Shown here piece by piece: positions 9,415-18,459 of a DNA stretch of 64,000 nucleotides (positions are counted from its first letter, which is position 1; each line of letters opens with the position of its first letter). The stretch is from Methylocella silvestris (lineage in GTDB: Bacteria > Pseudomonadota > Alphaproteobacteria > Rhizobiales > Beijerinckiaceae), in assembly GCF_002891535.1 (NCBI RefSeq), contig NZ_PDZR01000009.1:62001-126000 (forward strand), written 5' to 3'. A program made the translations under genes and the position numbers. The notes under the pieces were generated by a model. That model saw only the letters and a list, made by a program, of their open reading frames with translations, did not search any database and was not told the DNA's origin.

Positions 9415-9429
9415 GATAAAGCCGCATCC

Positions 9430-10668
9430 ATGGACGACAGGACGCCTGACACAAGCGCAGCCGCGACGGTTCCCCTGCTGCGCCAGCGCAGCATGCAGCT
9501 GTTTGTCGGCGCGCGCATGGCGATGGCCTTCTCCATGCAGATGCAGCATGTCGCCATCGCCTGGTCGGTCTATGCGCTGACCGGCGATCCGTTGAGCCTC
9601 GGCCTGATCGGCCTCGTCGAATTTATGCCGGCCGTGTTGTTCATTCTCATCACCGGCGGCGTCGCCGACCGGTTCGATCGCCGCAAGGTCGGCGTCGCCA
9701 GCGCGATCGCGCAGTCGCTCGCCTCGGTTTTTCTCCTTTATGCGGTCGCCAGCGCCGCGCCGAATCTTGCGCTCATCTACGCCATCGTCTTTTTCCTCGG
9801 GACGGCGCGTTCCTTCGCCCAGCCGGCCCTGGCGGCGCTGCTGCCTGACATCGTCGAAGTTGCAGATTTCCCCCGCGCCGTCGCCATGACCACCTCCTCC
9901 CTGCAGGTCGCGATGATCGCCGGCCCCGCGGCGGGCGGCCTCCTGATGGCATGGAGCGGCCCGGCGCTGTTTGCCCTGGCGGCGGCGCTCAACGCCGCGG
10001 CGGCGCTCATGATCGCCTTCATCAGGGCGCGGCAGAGCCTCGGCGAGGCCAAGAAGGAAACCGGCTTCAAAAGCCTGCTCGCCGGCTTTTCCTATGTTCG
10101 GGCCAATCGTCTCCTGCTCGGCGTCATCTCGCTCGATCTGTTCGCCGTGCTGTTTGGCGGCGTCACCGCCCTCTTGCCGATTTACGCCCGCGACATTCTC
10201 GACGCCGGTCCGGTCGGGCTCGGATTGCTGCGCAGCGGCCCGGCGATGGGGGCGATTGTCGTCGGCCTCATCCTCGCCCGCCTCCCGCTGCGCCGGAACG
10301 TCGGCGCGATCATGCTCGCATCGGTCGCCGCCTTTGGCGCGGCGACGATCCTTTTTGCGCTTTCGACCCAAATGCCGCTGTCGATGACCGCGATGATGGC
10401 GCTCGGCGGCTTCGACATGGTCAGCATGGTGATCCGCTTCACCATGGTCCAGCTCGGCACGCCGGACGCGATGCGCGGACGCGTCAGCGCCATCAACTAT
10501 GTGTTCATCGGCGCCTCGAAGCAGCTCGGCGATTTCGAATCGAGCCTCGTCGCCTCTTTCGCGGGGGCGAAGGGCGCGGCCCTCATCGGCGGCGTCGGGA
10601 CGCTTCTTGTCGTCGCGCTGTGGGCCTGGCGATTCCCTGAACTGCGCCGGGCCGACCGGCTTGAATGA
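9430..10668 (+). CDS. MFS transporter (EntS/MFS_3-like exporter)
   Basis: A 412-aa major facilitator with about 12 membrane segments. The loop 2-3 motif GGVADRFDRRKVG (motif A) is clear, and AFSMQMQHVAIAWSVY and FFLGTARSFAQPALAALLP match the MFS_3/enterobactin-exporter-like subgroup, which are proton-driven exporters. The substrate cannot be told. The ATG at 9430 is preferred because a terminator hairpin covers the only upstream in-frame alternative. The ribosome site is weak. It stands alone between a terminator and the cysE-like gene. Confidence 0.87.
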   Translation: MDDRTPDTSAAATVPLLRQRSMQLFVGARMAMAFSMQMQHVAIAWSVYALTGDPLSLGLIGLVEFMPAVLFILITGGVADRFDRRKVGVASAIAQSLASVFLLYAVASAAPNLALIYAIVFFLGTARSFAQPALAALLPDIVEVADFPRAVAMTTSSLQVAMIAGPAAGGLLMAWSGPALFALAAALNAAAALMIAFIRARQSLGEAKKETGFKSLLAGFSYVRANRLLLGVISLDLFAVLFGGVTALLPIYARDILDAGPVGLGLLRSGPAMGAIVVGLILARLPLRRNVGAIMLASVAAFGAATILFALSTQMPLSMTAMMALGGFDMVSMVIRFTMVQLGTPDAMRGRVSAINYVFIGASKQLGDFESSLVASFAGAKGAALIGGVGTLLVVALWAWRFPELRRADRLE

Positions 10669-10765
10669 AGCGCCGGCCCAGCGAAGATTTTAATTCTATC
10701 GACGACCGCGAGCTTGTTTGGGTAGATAGCCCTCAAATCCCGCCGCGGATCGGAAAGGTCGCAGC

Positions 10766-11710
10766 ATGAGTCCCGTATCGAGAAAGGCGAGCGCTTTGCG
10801 TAGCGCCAGCCCGCATTGGAATATCAAGGCCATAACCGCCGAATTGCGCGAGCTGCGCGTCAAGGACCACGAGCTGCGCGAGGGGCCGGTGAAGCTTCCC
10901 GCGCGCAAGGCGCTGGTCAAGATCATGGACGGTTTCAGCGCGGCTTTGTTTCCGAACCGCCTCGGCCTTTGTGAAATCAGCGATGAAGGCGTCGACTTTT
11001 TCGTCGGACATACGCTCGACCTGACCCTCAACGAGCTGTTGCAGCAGGTCCGGCTCGAGTTCGAGTTCACCTGCGCCCGCGGCGTCATTATCGCCCCGGA
11101 AAATGACCTCTCGGCGCCCGTCGTCGGCGCGCTCGCCAAGGAATTGCCCAGGATCCGCGCGCTGCTTGACTCCGACATCCGCGCGGCCTTCGACGGCGAT
11201 CCGGCGGCGCGCAGCATCGACGAGGTTCTGATCTGCTATCCGGGCGTCACCGCGATCATCCATCACCGCATCGCCCATGTTCTCTACAAGCTCGGCGCGC
11301 CGCTGCTCGCCCGCATGATCGCCGAGATCGCCCATTCGACGACCGGCATCGACATTCATCCTGGCGCTGAGATCGGCGAAAGCTTCTTCATCGATCATGG
11401 CACCGGCGTCGTCATCGGCGAGACGACGATCATCGGCAAGCGCGTGCGACTCTATCAGGCTGTCACGCTCGGGGCGAAGCGCTTCGCGACCGACGAGCAT
11501 GGCGCGCTGCTGAAGGGCGGCGCGCGCCATCCGATCGTCGAGGACGACGTCGTCGTCTATGCGGGGGCGACCATTCTCGGCCGCGTCACCATCGGCGCCG
11601 GCTCCTCGATCGGCGGCAATGTCTGGCTGACCCGCAGCGTGCCGCCGGGCAGCACGATCTCGCAGGCGCAGGTTCGCAGCGAGGATTTTCACGACGGCGG
11701 CGGGATCTGA
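10766..11710 (+). CDS. cysE: Serine O-acetyltransferase, EpsC type
   Basis: Transfers an acetyl group from acetyl-CoA to L-serine, the first step of cysteine synthesis. At 314 aa it has the long N-terminal helical domain of the EpsC subfamily, then the left-handed beta-helix of hexapeptide repeats from about residue 195 (GIDIHPGAEIGESFFIDHGTG). The catalytic His is in FIDHGTG, and TTIIGKRVRLYQAVTLG is the usual acyl-CoA face. It could supply O-acetylserine for the sulfide produced by the cysJI genes 4 kb downstream, but it is a separate transcription unit. Confidence 0.93.
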   Translation: MSPVSRKASALRSASPHWNIKAITAELRELRVKDHELREGPVKLPARKALVKIMDGFSAALFPNRLGLCEISDEGVDFFVGHTLDLTLNELLQQVRLEFEFTCARGVIIAPENDLSAPVVGALAKELPRIRALLDSDIRAAFDGDPAARSIDEVLICYPGVTAIIHHRIAHVLYKLGAPLLARMIAEIAHSTTGIDIHPGAEIGESFFIDHGTGVVIGETTIIGKRVRLYQAVTLGAKRFATDEHGALLKGGARHPIVEDDVVVYAGATILGRVTIGAGSSIGGNVWLTRSVPPGSTISQAQVRSEDFHDGGGI

Positions 11711-11747
11711 GCGTCCCGACGGCGTCCATCACCGCTGAGGCGCTTTG

Positions 11748-12701
11748 ATGCTGAGCGCTTTCGGAGCCGTCATTCCGATCTTCGCCCTGATCCTTGCCGG
11801 CGTCGCCGTCCGGCGCTGGGACATCCTTGGCCCCGGCGCTTCGCGCGAGCTGAACCGCTTCGTCGTCTTTCTCGCGCTGCCGGCGCTGTTGTTCGACATC
11901 ATGGCGCATGCGAGCTTTACGTCGATCTGGCAGCCGGGCTTTATCGCCGCGTTTGGCCTGAGTTCTGGCTTCGTTTTCGCGCTTGCCGTCGCCGCCCGCC
12001 TCAAAGCTGGACGCCCGCTCGCCGACGCCGGCGTCGACGGGCTCAACGCCGCCTATGGCAACACCGGCTATATCGGCATTCCGCTGTGCCTCATTGCCCT
12101 CGGCCCGGCGAGCCAGACGGGGGCCGTGATCGCGACGATCTTCACCGCCTGCGTTCTGTTCGGCGGCGCGATCGTGCTGATCGAGATTGGGCTGCAGGCG
12201 GAAAAGCGCATCGCCCCGCTGATTTTCAAGGTGGCGAAGTCGCTGCTGCGCAATCCGCTGGTGGCGGCGCCCGCCGCTGGCGCGCTCATCAATGCGCTGG
12301 GGTTCAAGATCCCCGATCAGGCCGAAGTCTTTTTCAAACTGCTCGGCTCCGCCGCTTCTCCCTGCGCTCTGGTCGCGCTCGGGCTGTTCTTCGCCAGCGG
12401 CCGCGACCGCGCCGAGGAGGCGCGGCCATGGCGGGAGGCCGGCGCGGCCGCGTTTCTGATCGGCCTCAAACTTTTCGTCCAGCCTTTGATTGCCTTCCTT
12501 CTCGTGGAAAAGGTTTTCGCGCTGGAGCCGGTCGCGGCGAAAACGGCGGTGGTCATGGCCGCGCTGCCAACCGGCACCGGCTCGTTCATGCTTGCAGAAT
12601 ATTACAGGCGCGAGGCGAGCCTGACCTCGAAGGTCATCTTGATCTCGACGGCGCTCTCGGCTGTCACCATTTCCCTCTATCTCGGCTTTGCGGGACGCTA
12701 G
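11748..12701 (+). CDS. AEC family transporter (auxin efflux carrier-like)
   Basis: Inner-membrane protein of 317 aa with about ten hydrophobic segments in two halves. N-terminal LSAFGAVIPIFALILAGVAV, then GNTGYIGIPL, and ALPTGTGSFMLAEYY in the second half are hallmarks of the AEC family, whose bacterial members carry malonate, malate or other organic acids. The ATG at 11748 follows GAGG; an adjacent in-frame TTG at 11745 is less likely. The gene is followed 49 bases later by corA on the same strand. Confidence 0.9.
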   Translation: MLSAFGAVIPIFALILAGVAVRRWDILGPGASRELNRFVVFLALPALLFDIMAHASFTSIWQPGFIAAFGLSSGFVFALAVAARLKAGRPLADAGVDGLNAAYGNTGYIGIPLCLIALGPASQTGAVIATIFTACVLFGGAIVLIEIGLQAEKRIAPLIFKVAKSLLRNPLVAAPAAGALINALGFKIPDQAEVFFKLLGSAASPCALVALGLFFASGRDRAEEARPWREAGAAAFLIGLKLFVQPLIAFLLVEKVFALEPVAAKTAVVMAALPTGTGSFMLAEYYRREASLTSKVILISTALSAVTISLYLGFAGR

Positions 12702-12750
12702 ATCGCGAGTAGCGTTAGCGCCTGCCGAACCGCCTCCAGGAGCAGCGCCA

Positions 12751-13719
12751 ATGGGCAAGGTGATCGCGGCGACGGCCTATAGCGCCGGCCGCAAGGTGGC
12801 CGATATTTCCATCGCGGAAAGCGGCGAATGGGCGAACCGGCCCGGCCATTTCGTCTGGATCGGCATTGAAGCCCCGAGCGAGCATGAGCTGCGCGCGCTG
12901 CAAAAACAGTTCGGCCTGCATGAACTGGCGCTGGAAGACGCCTTGAACGCGCATCAAAGACCGAAGGTCGAGGTCTATGGCGACACCAGCTTTCTGGTGC
13001 TGCGCACCGCCTTTCTGATCGACGGCCATATTGCGCTGGGCGAGACCGAGATTTTCGTCGGCAAGGGCTATGTCATCTCGGTGCGGCACGGCGCCTCGGC
13101 GTCCTATACGCGCGTGCGTCAATGCGCCGAGGCGACGCCGAAGCAGCTAAGCCATGGCGAGGATTATGTCGTCTACGCCATCGTCGATTTCATCGTCGAC
13201 AATTATCTGATCGTCGTCGAAAAGCTCGCCGCCGAGGTCGCGGCGCTCGAGGATCATGTGCTGGAGCCGCTGGACGAGACGCGGGTGGCGCGGATCTATG
13301 AGCTGCGGCGCGAACTCCAAAAGCTGCATCTCGTCGCCGCGCCCGCGGTCGAGGTGTGCCGACGGCTGGAGCACGCCGATATACCCGGCATCGACAGCGA
13401 TTTCCGGCCCTATTTCCGCGACATCGGCGACCATGTGAACAGGGCGCTCGAGCAGATCAATTCCCTGCGCGAGATGCTGGGCTTCGCCTTCGAAGCAGGG
13501 CTTCTGCTGGAATCCTCGCGCCAGGGCGCGATCGGCCGCCGCCTCACCGGCTGGGCGGCGATACTCGCCGTGCCCACCGCGATCGCCGGCATCTACGGCA
13601 TGAATTTCAAGAACATGCCGGAGCTCGAATGGCAGTACGGCTATTTCGCCGCGCTCGGCGTGATTTTCTCGACCTGTTTTTATCTGTTCTATCGATTCCG
13701 CAAGGCGGGGTGGATTTGA
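12751..13719 (+). CDS. corA: CorA-family divalent metal transporter
   Basis: A 322-aa CorA-type Mg2+/Co2+ channel. A large cytoplasmic domain (residues 1-255) with a coiled stretch ahead of the membrane part precedes two C-terminal membrane helices. The signature YGMNF has Gly-Met-Asn at 283-285, at the pore mouth, followed by MPELEWQYGY. AGGAG stands about 8 bases before the ATG. Its final 105 bases, coding for the second membrane helix, recur in altered form at 14196-14297. Confidence 0.94.
   Translation: MGKVIAATAYSAGRKVADISIAESGEWANRPGHFVWIGIEAPSEHELRALQKQFGLHELALEDALNAHQRPKVEVYGDTSFLVLRTAFLIDGHIALGETEIFVGKGYVISVRHGASASYTRVRQCAEATPKQLSHGEDYVVYAIVDFIVDNYLIVVEKLAAEVAALEDHVLEPLDETRVARIYELRRELQKLHLVAAPAVEVCRRLEHADIPGIDSDFRPYFRDIGDHVNRALEQINSLREMLGFAFEAGLLLESSRQGAIGRRLTGWAAILAVPTAIAGIYGMNFKNMPELEWQYGYFAALGVIFSTCFYLFYRFRKAGWI
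13615..13719 (+). repeat. Direct repeat copy A: 3' end of corA
   Basis: The last 105 bases of intact corA. The same sequence, with six substitutions and one 3-base deletion, is found in direct orientation at 14196-14297, about 480 bases further on. Confidence 0.95.
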
Positions 13720-13843
13720 CGGCAGGTGGAAATTTTGATGCGAGAGTAGCAATATAGGGCCGCGACCTCAGACAGGGCTTGCGCCATGCCTGCCGGCTTG
13801 CTCCGGCAGCCAGTTAGCCGGCTGTCGCAGACGTCAGATGCGA

Positions 13844-14053
13844 TCACCTGAAGCAGCGCAAGTTTCCATTAGGCATGCGAACGGCGGTATGGCCCGTTCG
13901 TCTCAGGCACCAATCCTGATTTTGACCGCCCCAGACGCACTGGCCCCACCCATTGCGATGGCCGTTTGGACCACAGCCGCCTAAAGCAAACGCCGGCGAC
14001 AAATTAGTGGAAAGGATGATAACGCCGAGCATCGCAGTCTTGAGCGCTTTCAT
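13844..14053 (-). CDS. Small secreted Cys-rich protein (GCG-type)
   Basis: A 69-aa precursor. Signal peptide residues 1-23 (MKALKTAMLGVIILSTNLSP, then AFA) are followed by a mature region of about 45 residues with five Cys and the pattern GCGPNGHRNGWGQC, resembling the short GCG...HR...C secreted proteins common in Rhizobiales. The ATG at 14053 has a clear ribosome site (AAGGGGG). Function unknown. It is oriented against corA and sits exactly between the two copies of the corA 3' end. Confidence 0.8.
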   Translation of the reverse strand: MKALKTAMLGVIILSTNLSPAFALGGCGPNGHRNGWGQCVWGGQNQDWCLRRTGHTAVRMPNGNLRCFR

Positions 14054-14404
14054 AAATACCCCCTTAAAATACGCGACAATTGGCGAGCCGCGCTTCTGAG
14101 ATGATAGTTGAGTGCGCGCTTTGTGCCTAGGCTGACGAAAGCGTGCCGTAGATGATCGATTCAACGATCGCGCGTGCATGTCAGCGACAACGCATATGCC
14201 GGAGCTCGAATGGCAGTACGGCTATTTCGCCGCGCTCGGCGTTTTCTCGACCTGTTTTTATCTTTGTTATCGATGCCGCAAGGCGGGGCGGATCTGAGCC
14301 AAAATTGTCTCAAGCCTGCGCACGTTATGATAGGGGACCACTGCTCATGCGGAGGCAGTCTCGGTAGCAGGCTTGCGTCAGCCTCTACACCACAAAAACC
14401 ACCT
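14054..14404. other. Intergenic stretch with corA remnant
   Basis: Between the small secreted gene and the end of cysI. The first 140 bases must hold the promoter of the leftward small gene; 14196-14297 is the partial corA copy. A 9-bp inverted pair CAAGCCTGC / GCAGGCTTG flanks the segment after it. Nothing else is recognised. Confidence 0.6.
14196..14297 (+). pseudogene. Partial corA duplicate (direct repeat copy B)
   Basis: This stretch matches the last 105 bases of corA with six substitutions and an in-frame 3-base deletion. It still reads without stops as MPELEWQYGYFAALGV, then a Phe-rich helix and a stop at the equivalent position. Changes include Phe to Cys twice and the penultimate Trp to Arg. 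The 33-codon frame has no good ribosome site, so it is probably a remnant of duplication, not a gene. Confidence 0.85.
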
Positions 14405-16177
14405 CTAAATATCCGTCGCCGAAAAGCGCAACGGCAGCTCAACATCATTGAATTCCCGGCCCGCGCGGACTTCCTTCACATAGCCGGCGCGGATGGTGTA
14501 GTCGCCGAAATGCTCGCCGGGCGCGCGATCGCGCGCGTAGTTTCCGGCGATCTCGTCGACGGCGCCCAAAATCGCGTCCTCGCCTACATTTTCGAGATAC
14601 ATCTTGTTGAGACGCTGGCCATGAAAGCCGCCGCCGAAATAGAGATTGTATTTGCCCGGCGCGCGGCCCGTCAGCGCGATCTCCGCCACATAGGGCCTCG
14701 CGCAGCCATTCGGGCAGCCGGTCATGCGGATCGTGATCGGCTCTTTCTCGAGACCCTTCTCCGCCAAGATGGTCTCAATCTTTGTGACCAGCGTCGGCAG
14801 GTAGCGTTCGCTTTCGGCCATGGCGAGGCCGCAGGTCGGCAGCGCGACGCAGGCCATCGAGTTGAGCCGGAGCAGGCTCTGGTCGTTGCGCTGATCGAGG
14901 CCGAACTGCTTCAGCAGCGCGGCGATCTTCGGCTTTTGCTTGGCCGGAATATCCGCGATGACGACATTCTGGTTCGCCGTCATCCGGAACGAACCCTGAT
15001 GCACGGCGGCGATCGCCCGCAGCCCGTCGAGCAGAGCCAGCCCCTCCCGATTGACGATGCGGCCGTTCTCGACAAACAGCGTGTAATGATAGCGGCCGTC
15101 CTCGCCTTTGGCCCAGCCATAGGAATCGCCGTTTGAGACGAATTCGAACGGTTTTGCCGGCTCCAGCGCAAAACCGAGGCGGCGCTCGATCTCGCCCTTG
15201 ATGAAGTCGAGCCCATGCGTGTCGATGGTATATTTGAAGCGGGCATGCGCGCGGGTCTTGCGGTCGCCGAAATCGCGCTGCGTTCCCACAACAGCGTCGG
15301 TCGCGGCCAGAATCTGCTCCTTGGGGATGAAGCCGATCACATCGCCAAGGCGCGGATAGGTTTCCGGCGCCTGATCGGTGCGGCCCATGCCGCCGCCAAT
15401 TGTAATGTTGTAGCCCGTCAGGCGGCCATCCTCGGTGATCGCGATGAAGCCGAGATCCTGCGTGTAGACGTCAATGTCATTATAGGGGGGGATGACAAGG
15501 CCGATCTTGAATTTGCGCGGCAGATATTGCTTGCCGAGAAACGGCTCCTCGGGCTCGGAACTCGCAACGCGCTCCTCGCCATACCAGATCTCATGATAGG
15601 CGCGCATATTCGGCATCGCATGGTCGCTGACGCGCCGCGCATCGTCGAAAACCTCGGCGTGAAGGCTGGAGAGGTTCGGATTGACCGAAGCCATGACGCC
15701 GCGCACGACGTCTCCGCAGGCGGCGATAGTGTCGATCAACACCTCGTGCAGCCCCTGAATGGTCGCCTTCAGATCGTTCTTCAAAACCCAATGAAACTGG
15801 AACGTCTGCCGCGTCGTCACGCGCAGCGAGGAATTGCCATAAGCGCGCGCCAATTCGTCGAGCTTCAGCCATTGCGCGGCAGTGGCGACCCCGCCCGGCA
15901 GGCGCAGGCGGATCAGGAAGGAATAGGCCGGCTCCAGCTTCTGGCGGCGGCGCTCATCGCGCAGGTCCCGGTCGTCCTGCACATAGACGCCGTGGAACTT
16001 CATCAGCTTGGCGTTGTCCTCGCCGGACACGGCGCCGGTGATGGCGTCGAGCAGCCCCTCATTGATCGTGCCGCGCAGCTGGTCGCTGCGGACCTTCATC
16101 GCCTCATCGGGACCGAGATTTTCGAGCGGCTGCGAGAGGTCGCGGCTGCGGTCTGGGCCGGCGAGAGTGTTGGTCAT
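14405..16177 (-). CDS. cysI: Sulfite reductase hemoprotein (beta) subunit
   Basis: Reduces sulfite to sulfide with six electrons for cysteine synthesis (590 aa). The siroheme-[4Fe-4S] cysteines are Cys443 and Cys449 (CVALPTC) and Cys488 and Cys492 (CPNGC). The paired ferredoxin-like and siroheme domains are represented by SSLRVTTRQTFQFHWV and FRMTANQNVVIADI. The start at ATG 16177 is chosen over an upstream extension; MTNTLAGPDRS is a plausible N-terminus. The gene follows cysJ by 10 bases, supporting an NADPH-dependent enzyme and not a ferredoxin type. Confidence 0.94.
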   Translation of the reverse strand: MTNTLAGPDRSRDLSQPLENLGPDEAMKVRSDQLRGTINEGLLDAITGAVSGEDNAKLMKFHGVYVQDDRDLRDERRRQKLEPAYSFLIRLRLPGGVATAAQWLKLDELARAYGNSSLRVTTRQTFQFHWVLKNDLKATIQGLHEVLIDTIAACGDVVRGVMASVNPNLSSLHAEVFDDARRVSDHAMPNMRAYHEIWYGEERVASSEPEEPFLGKQYLPRKFKIGLVIPPYNDIDVYTQDLGFIAITEDGRLTGYNITIGGGMGRTDQAPETYPRLGDVIGFIPKEQILAATDAVVGTQRDFGDRKTRAHARFKYTIDTHGLDFIKGEIERRLGFALEPAKPFEFVSNGDSYGWAKGEDGRYHYTLFVENGRIVNREGLALLDGLRAIAAVHQGSFRMTANQNVVIADIPAKQKPKIAALLKQFGLDQRNDQSLLRLNSMACVALPTCGLAMAESERYLPTLVTKIETILAEKGLEKEPITIRMTGCPNGCARPYVAEIALTGRAPGKYNLYFGGGFHGQRLNKMYLENVGEDAILGAVDEIAGNYARDRAPGEHFGDYTIRAGYVKEVRAGREFNDVELPLRFSATDI

Positions 16178-16187
16178 CTCAAAATCC

Positions 16188-18011
16188 TCAATACACGTCG
16201 CGCTGATAGCGGCGCCCATCCTGGAGGACGCGCACATAGTCCTCGGCGGCTTCGCGGGAGCGCGACCCATGGGTCTCGATGATCGCGATCAGCGCTTCAT
16301 GAACATCGGGCGCAAGCCGCGCCGCATCGCCGCACACATAGAAATGGGCGCCCTCTTCGAGCCAGCCGAAGATGTCCCGTCCCTGCTCCAGCATCCTGTG
16401 CTGCACATAGGCCTTGCCCCAGCGATCGCGCGAGAAGGCGACCTCCATCCGCGTGAGCGCCTTGGCCTTGAGATAAGCCTGCCATTCGGCCTGATAAAGG
16501 AAGTCCGAAACAAAATTGCGCTCGCCGAAGAACAGCCAGGACCGCCCCGACGCGCCGCGCGCCTCGCGCTCCTGCATGAAGGCGCGATAGGGTGCAACGC
16601 CCGTGCCGGCGCCTACCATGATGATCGGAACGTCATCGGCCGGCAGGCGGAAATGCGGATTGGACTGTACATAGACCGGCGCGCGCGTGTCGGGGGCAGC
16701 AAGCTTTGCGAAAAAGCCCGAGGCCACGCCGCAGCGCTCCTCGCCGTGAAGCATATAGCGCACGGTGGAGACGGTCAGATGCGCCTCGTCCGGATTGGCG
16801 GCAAGGCTCGATGCGATCGAATAGAGCCGCGGCTGCAGCGGACGCAGCCCCGCGACGAAGGATTGAGGCGTGACCTCGGACGCCGGAAATGCCCGGATCA
16901 GGTCGATGACATGATGATCGCGCAGAAAGGCGGCGCGCTCTTCTGCGCGCTCGGGCCCGAGCAGCCGCTCGAGATCATCAGCGCCGGAAAGCCCCGCCCA
17001 ATGTTCGAGGAAACGAGGCGTCGCCGTCGTGATCTCGAAATGCTCCTCGAGCGCCAGCGCGAGCCGCGCCTCGCGATCCTTGACCTTCACGGCCGCCGCG
17101 CCGTCGAGGCCGAGCGCCTCCAGCACGCGGTCGACGACGGAAGGGTTGTTGCGCGCCATGACGCCGAGCGCGTCGCCCGGCTCGAAGGTGACGCCGGAGC
17201 CTTCGAGCGAGATTTCAATGTGGCGCGTCTCCTTGCTGGAGCCGCGGCCGGTCAGCACGAGATTGTCGAGAATGCGCGCGAGGAAGGGATTGCGCTTGTC
17301 ATGGATGGCTTGCTGCGGCGAGGCGGCGAGCGGCGCGGCGCCGGGGGCGAACGGACCGCCTATGTCCGCGGCAAGCAGCGCCAGGGCCTCTTTGGTCCAG
17401 GCGCTGGCGGCCTCGTCATAATCGACGTCGCAATCGGCGCGCGGCAGAAGTCGCGTCGCGCCGAGCTCCTCGAAGCGCCGGTCAAGCCGCTTGCCCGCCT
17501 CGCAGTATTTTTCATAGGTAGAATCACCGAGCGCCAGCACGCCGAAGCGAAGGCCCGCCAGCGAAGGCGCCTTGCGCCCTTCGACAAATTCGAAGAAGCC
17601 GACCGCCGGCTGCGGCGGATCGCCCTCGCCATAGGTGCTGGCGATCAGGAGCACATCCTGCTCCTCCTTGAGGCGCCGCGGCTTATAATCGCCCATATCG
17701 ACAACGCTTGCCTCGAGCCCCAGCGCCTTGGCCTCGGCGGCGGCGACTTTTGCCAGCGCGGCGCTGTTGCCGGTCTCCGAGCCATAGAGAATGGTGAGTG
17801 TGCGCGCCGTCGCGGCGGCAGGAGCGACAGCGAGCGGCGGCGCGGCCAGGGCAGGGCCGGCTTGCGCCAAAGCCGCCTCAAGTCCCGCGAAATAGCCGCT
17901 GAGCCATAAGGCCTGACGCGCGTTCAGCGTCGCCGACAGCTCATTGACCTGCCGCCATTGCTCGGCGCTGAGCGCGGGGCCGGGCAGCTGCGAGGGGTCA
18001 ACGCGCTGCAA
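16188..18011 (-). CDS. cysJ: Sulfite reductase flavoprotein (alpha) subunit
   Basis: Passes electrons from NADPH through FAD and FMN to CysI (607 aa). The flavodoxin domain begins near residue 71 with ILYGSETGNS (phosphate loop 77-82), followed by STYGEGDPP and LGDSTYEKYC. RLYSIASS is the FAD site and VGAGTGVAPYRAFMQER the NADPH site; the chain ends in the aromatic residue (VY) usual for this reductase fold. The start is a TTG at 18011 with GGAG upstream; an in-frame stop lies 18 bases before it, so no longer start is possible. Confidence 0.93.
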   Translation of the reverse strand: MQRVDPSQLPGPALSAEQWRQVNELSATLNARQALWLSGYFAGLEAALAQAGPALAAPPLAVAPAAATARTLTILYGSETGNSAALAKVAAAEAKALGLEASVVDMGDYKPRRLKEEQDVLLIASTYGEGDPPQPAVGFFEFVEGRKAPSLAGLRFGVLALGDSTYEKYCEAGKRLDRRFEELGATRLLPRADCDVDYDEAASAWTKEALALLAADIGGPFAPGAAPLAASPQQAIHDKRNPFLARILDNLVLTGRGSSKETRHIEISLEGSGVTFEPGDALGVMARNNPSVVDRVLEALGLDGAAAVKVKDREARLALALEEHFEITTATPRFLEHWAGLSGADDLERLLGPERAEERAAFLRDHHVIDLIRAFPASEVTPQSFVAGLRPLQPRLYSIASSLAANPDEAHLTVSTVRYMLHGEERCGVASGFFAKLAAPDTRAPVYVQSNPHFRLPADDVPIIMVGAGTGVAPYRAFMQEREARGASGRSWLFFGERNFVSDFLYQAEWQAYLKAKALTRMEVAFSRDRWGKAYVQHRMLEQGRDIFGWLEEGAHFYVCGDAARLAPDVHEALIAIIETHGSRSREAAEDYVRVLQDGRRYQRDVY

Positions 18012-18459
18012 CGGACGCGCTCCAATTTAACATTATCATTCTGTTATAGCTCGTAATTTGCGGATTTATTCTGCAGTTCTACCGAAGGAGGCCGTTCGCT
18101 GCAAGCGGCTCGTCCTGCCCACAATGGCCCAATGCGGCGCGCTTTCCAATCGGCGGCAAAAGCGCCGCCTCGCCGGCGTGGCCGGAGACGCGCAATTCGG
18201 CTTTGGAGGCGCCGCCAGAGCGCTTGTCAAGCCGGTTGGCGTTCTATAACCTTCTGCCTAATTCATCGCGCGCGTTCAGCGGAAACCCGAGCAGCTTCAA
18301 AGCATTGCATTGAAACGCAGCAGCTAAAGCCCTTTGCGCGCGCCTTTGCCGGCACCGCGGTGGAGCGCGCGTCGCCAGGACCGCGGCAGGACGGAAATCG
18401 GACTGCGTCAAGAAAAATCCGGCGCCCGTGCGCTGACTGTTTTCGGGGGGAGATGCTCA
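18012..18459. other. Divergent intergenic region, 448 bases
   Basis: Between cysJ (leftward) and the lactate permease (rightward). The 60 bases next to cysJ are AT-rich with several TATAAC/GATAAT-like stretches on the minus strand, the likely cysJI promoter area. The half near the permease is GC-rich and shows no clear promoter. No gene, repeat or riboswitch-like structure is recognised. Confidence 0.5.

Noticed and set aside
14196-14297. Corrupted corA copy as a functional 33-residue membrane peptide gene
   Set aside because: The frame is intact, but there is no ribosome site or promoter signal and the changes replace helix residues (Phe to Cys, Trp to Arg), so decay is more likely.
14174-15136. 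Plus-strand open frame running from the corA remnant into cysI
   Set aside because: Only its first 40 codons overlap the corA copy, and in the wrong frame; the remainder is antisense to conserved cysI sequence.
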